Source of the DNA: JBDHRG01 sp039807445
GTDB taxonomy: Bacteria; Pseudomonadota; Gammaproteobacteria; Competibacterales; Competibacteraceae
Length of the DNA: 5,269 nt
Assembly (NCBI GenBank): GCA_039807445.1
Contig: JBDHRG010000241.1
Span: 1 to 5,269, forward strand
Direction of reading: 5' to 3'
Shown here: positions 5,130-5,269 of the stretch, in pieces
Layout of the letters: every line of letters begins with the position of its first letter
How positions within the stretch are numbered: position 1 is the stretch's first letter
The notes under the pieces: generated by a model
Told to the model about the DNA's origin: nothing
Database searches by the model: none
Seen by the model: the letters and a program-made list of their open reading frames with translations, nothing else
Translations under genes and position numbers: made by a program

Positions 5130-5269
5130 CTTTCATGCAGGGATTGGCCAGCACCCCTGATGATGAAAGAAACTGGGTGTGCTGGCGCTCAAGGGCTGAG
5201 GTCGCGAAAACCTTTGATGGTTAGGGACCGCGAAAGCTAACTCGACCCGCCGCCATTCACTCGTACCCC
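5130..5269. other. Non-coding stretch at the right edge with short repeats
   Basis: I see no gene here. Base composition drops noticeably below that of the neighbouring coding DNA. GCCAGCAC at 5147-5154 and GTGCTGGC at 5179-5186 form a perfect 8-base inverted repeat with a 24-base loop. CGCGAAA occurs at 5203-5209 and again at 5229-5235. GTTAG at 5220-5224 pairs with CTAAC at 5237-5241. It may be the edge of a mobile element or an intergenic region of a gene beyond the window. Confidence 0.4.

Noticed and set aside
5124..5226. Integron attC site suggested by GGCTAAC at 5124-5130 and GTTAGGG at 5220-5226
   Set aside because: Each end misses one consensus base, the inner L boxes are not in place, and the two sides are unequal in length and do not pair except at 5147-5154 with 5179-5186. 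No integrase or second attC is visible.

Overview
The window is about 70% GC with strongly GC-biased third codon positions. It contains a bacterial dapE, and a TAGAAT-type -10 box sits just upstream of that gene. This points to a high-GC proteobacterium, most plausibly a betaproteobacterium of the Burkholderiales or Rhodocyclales type. That assignment is inference from composition and gene content; nothing in the window fixes the taxon.

The left part (1-3897) is ordinary chromosome, all on the plus strand. It holds: the C-terminal part of an uncharacterised beta-rich protein (2-880); a YeeE/YedE-family membrane protein, probably a sulfur-compound transporter (944-1933); dapE, the lysine/peptidoglycan-pathway desuccinylase (1967-3133); and a TauE/SafE (TSUP) permease resembling E. 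coli YfcA (3130-3897). The permease start overlaps the dapE stop in an ATGA. dapE appears to have its own promoter over the stop codon of the preceding gene, so dapE and the permease form a likely two-gene transcript.

The right part (3898-5269) is an accessory patch. First comes a convergent type II toxin-antitoxin pair on the minus strand: a small antitoxin (4656 to 4414) coupled to a PIN-domain toxin (4414 to 3956) through a one-base stop/start overlap. Dyad symmetries upstream of the antitoxin are candidate autoregulatory operators.

No intact gene is seen from 4657 to 5269, but the stretch is not empty. It holds a short unidentified coding-like tail on plus (about 4784-4894), an Rhs/YD-repeat fragment on minus (about 5034 to 4876), and what looks like the C-terminus of a BrnT toxin on plus (about 5035-5109). 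The BrnT-like end runs through ATGA into a seven-codon stub that may be the start of brnA (5106-5129). The pieces are in different orientations and abut directly, so this looks like a junk-yard of recombined toxin-associated genes. The last 140 bases are less GC-rich, with an inverted repeat and a short direct repeat but no recognisable gene.

I do not see a convincing new system. The most interesting content is the mosaic of toxin-antitoxin and Rhs remnants beside the intact PIN toxin operon.
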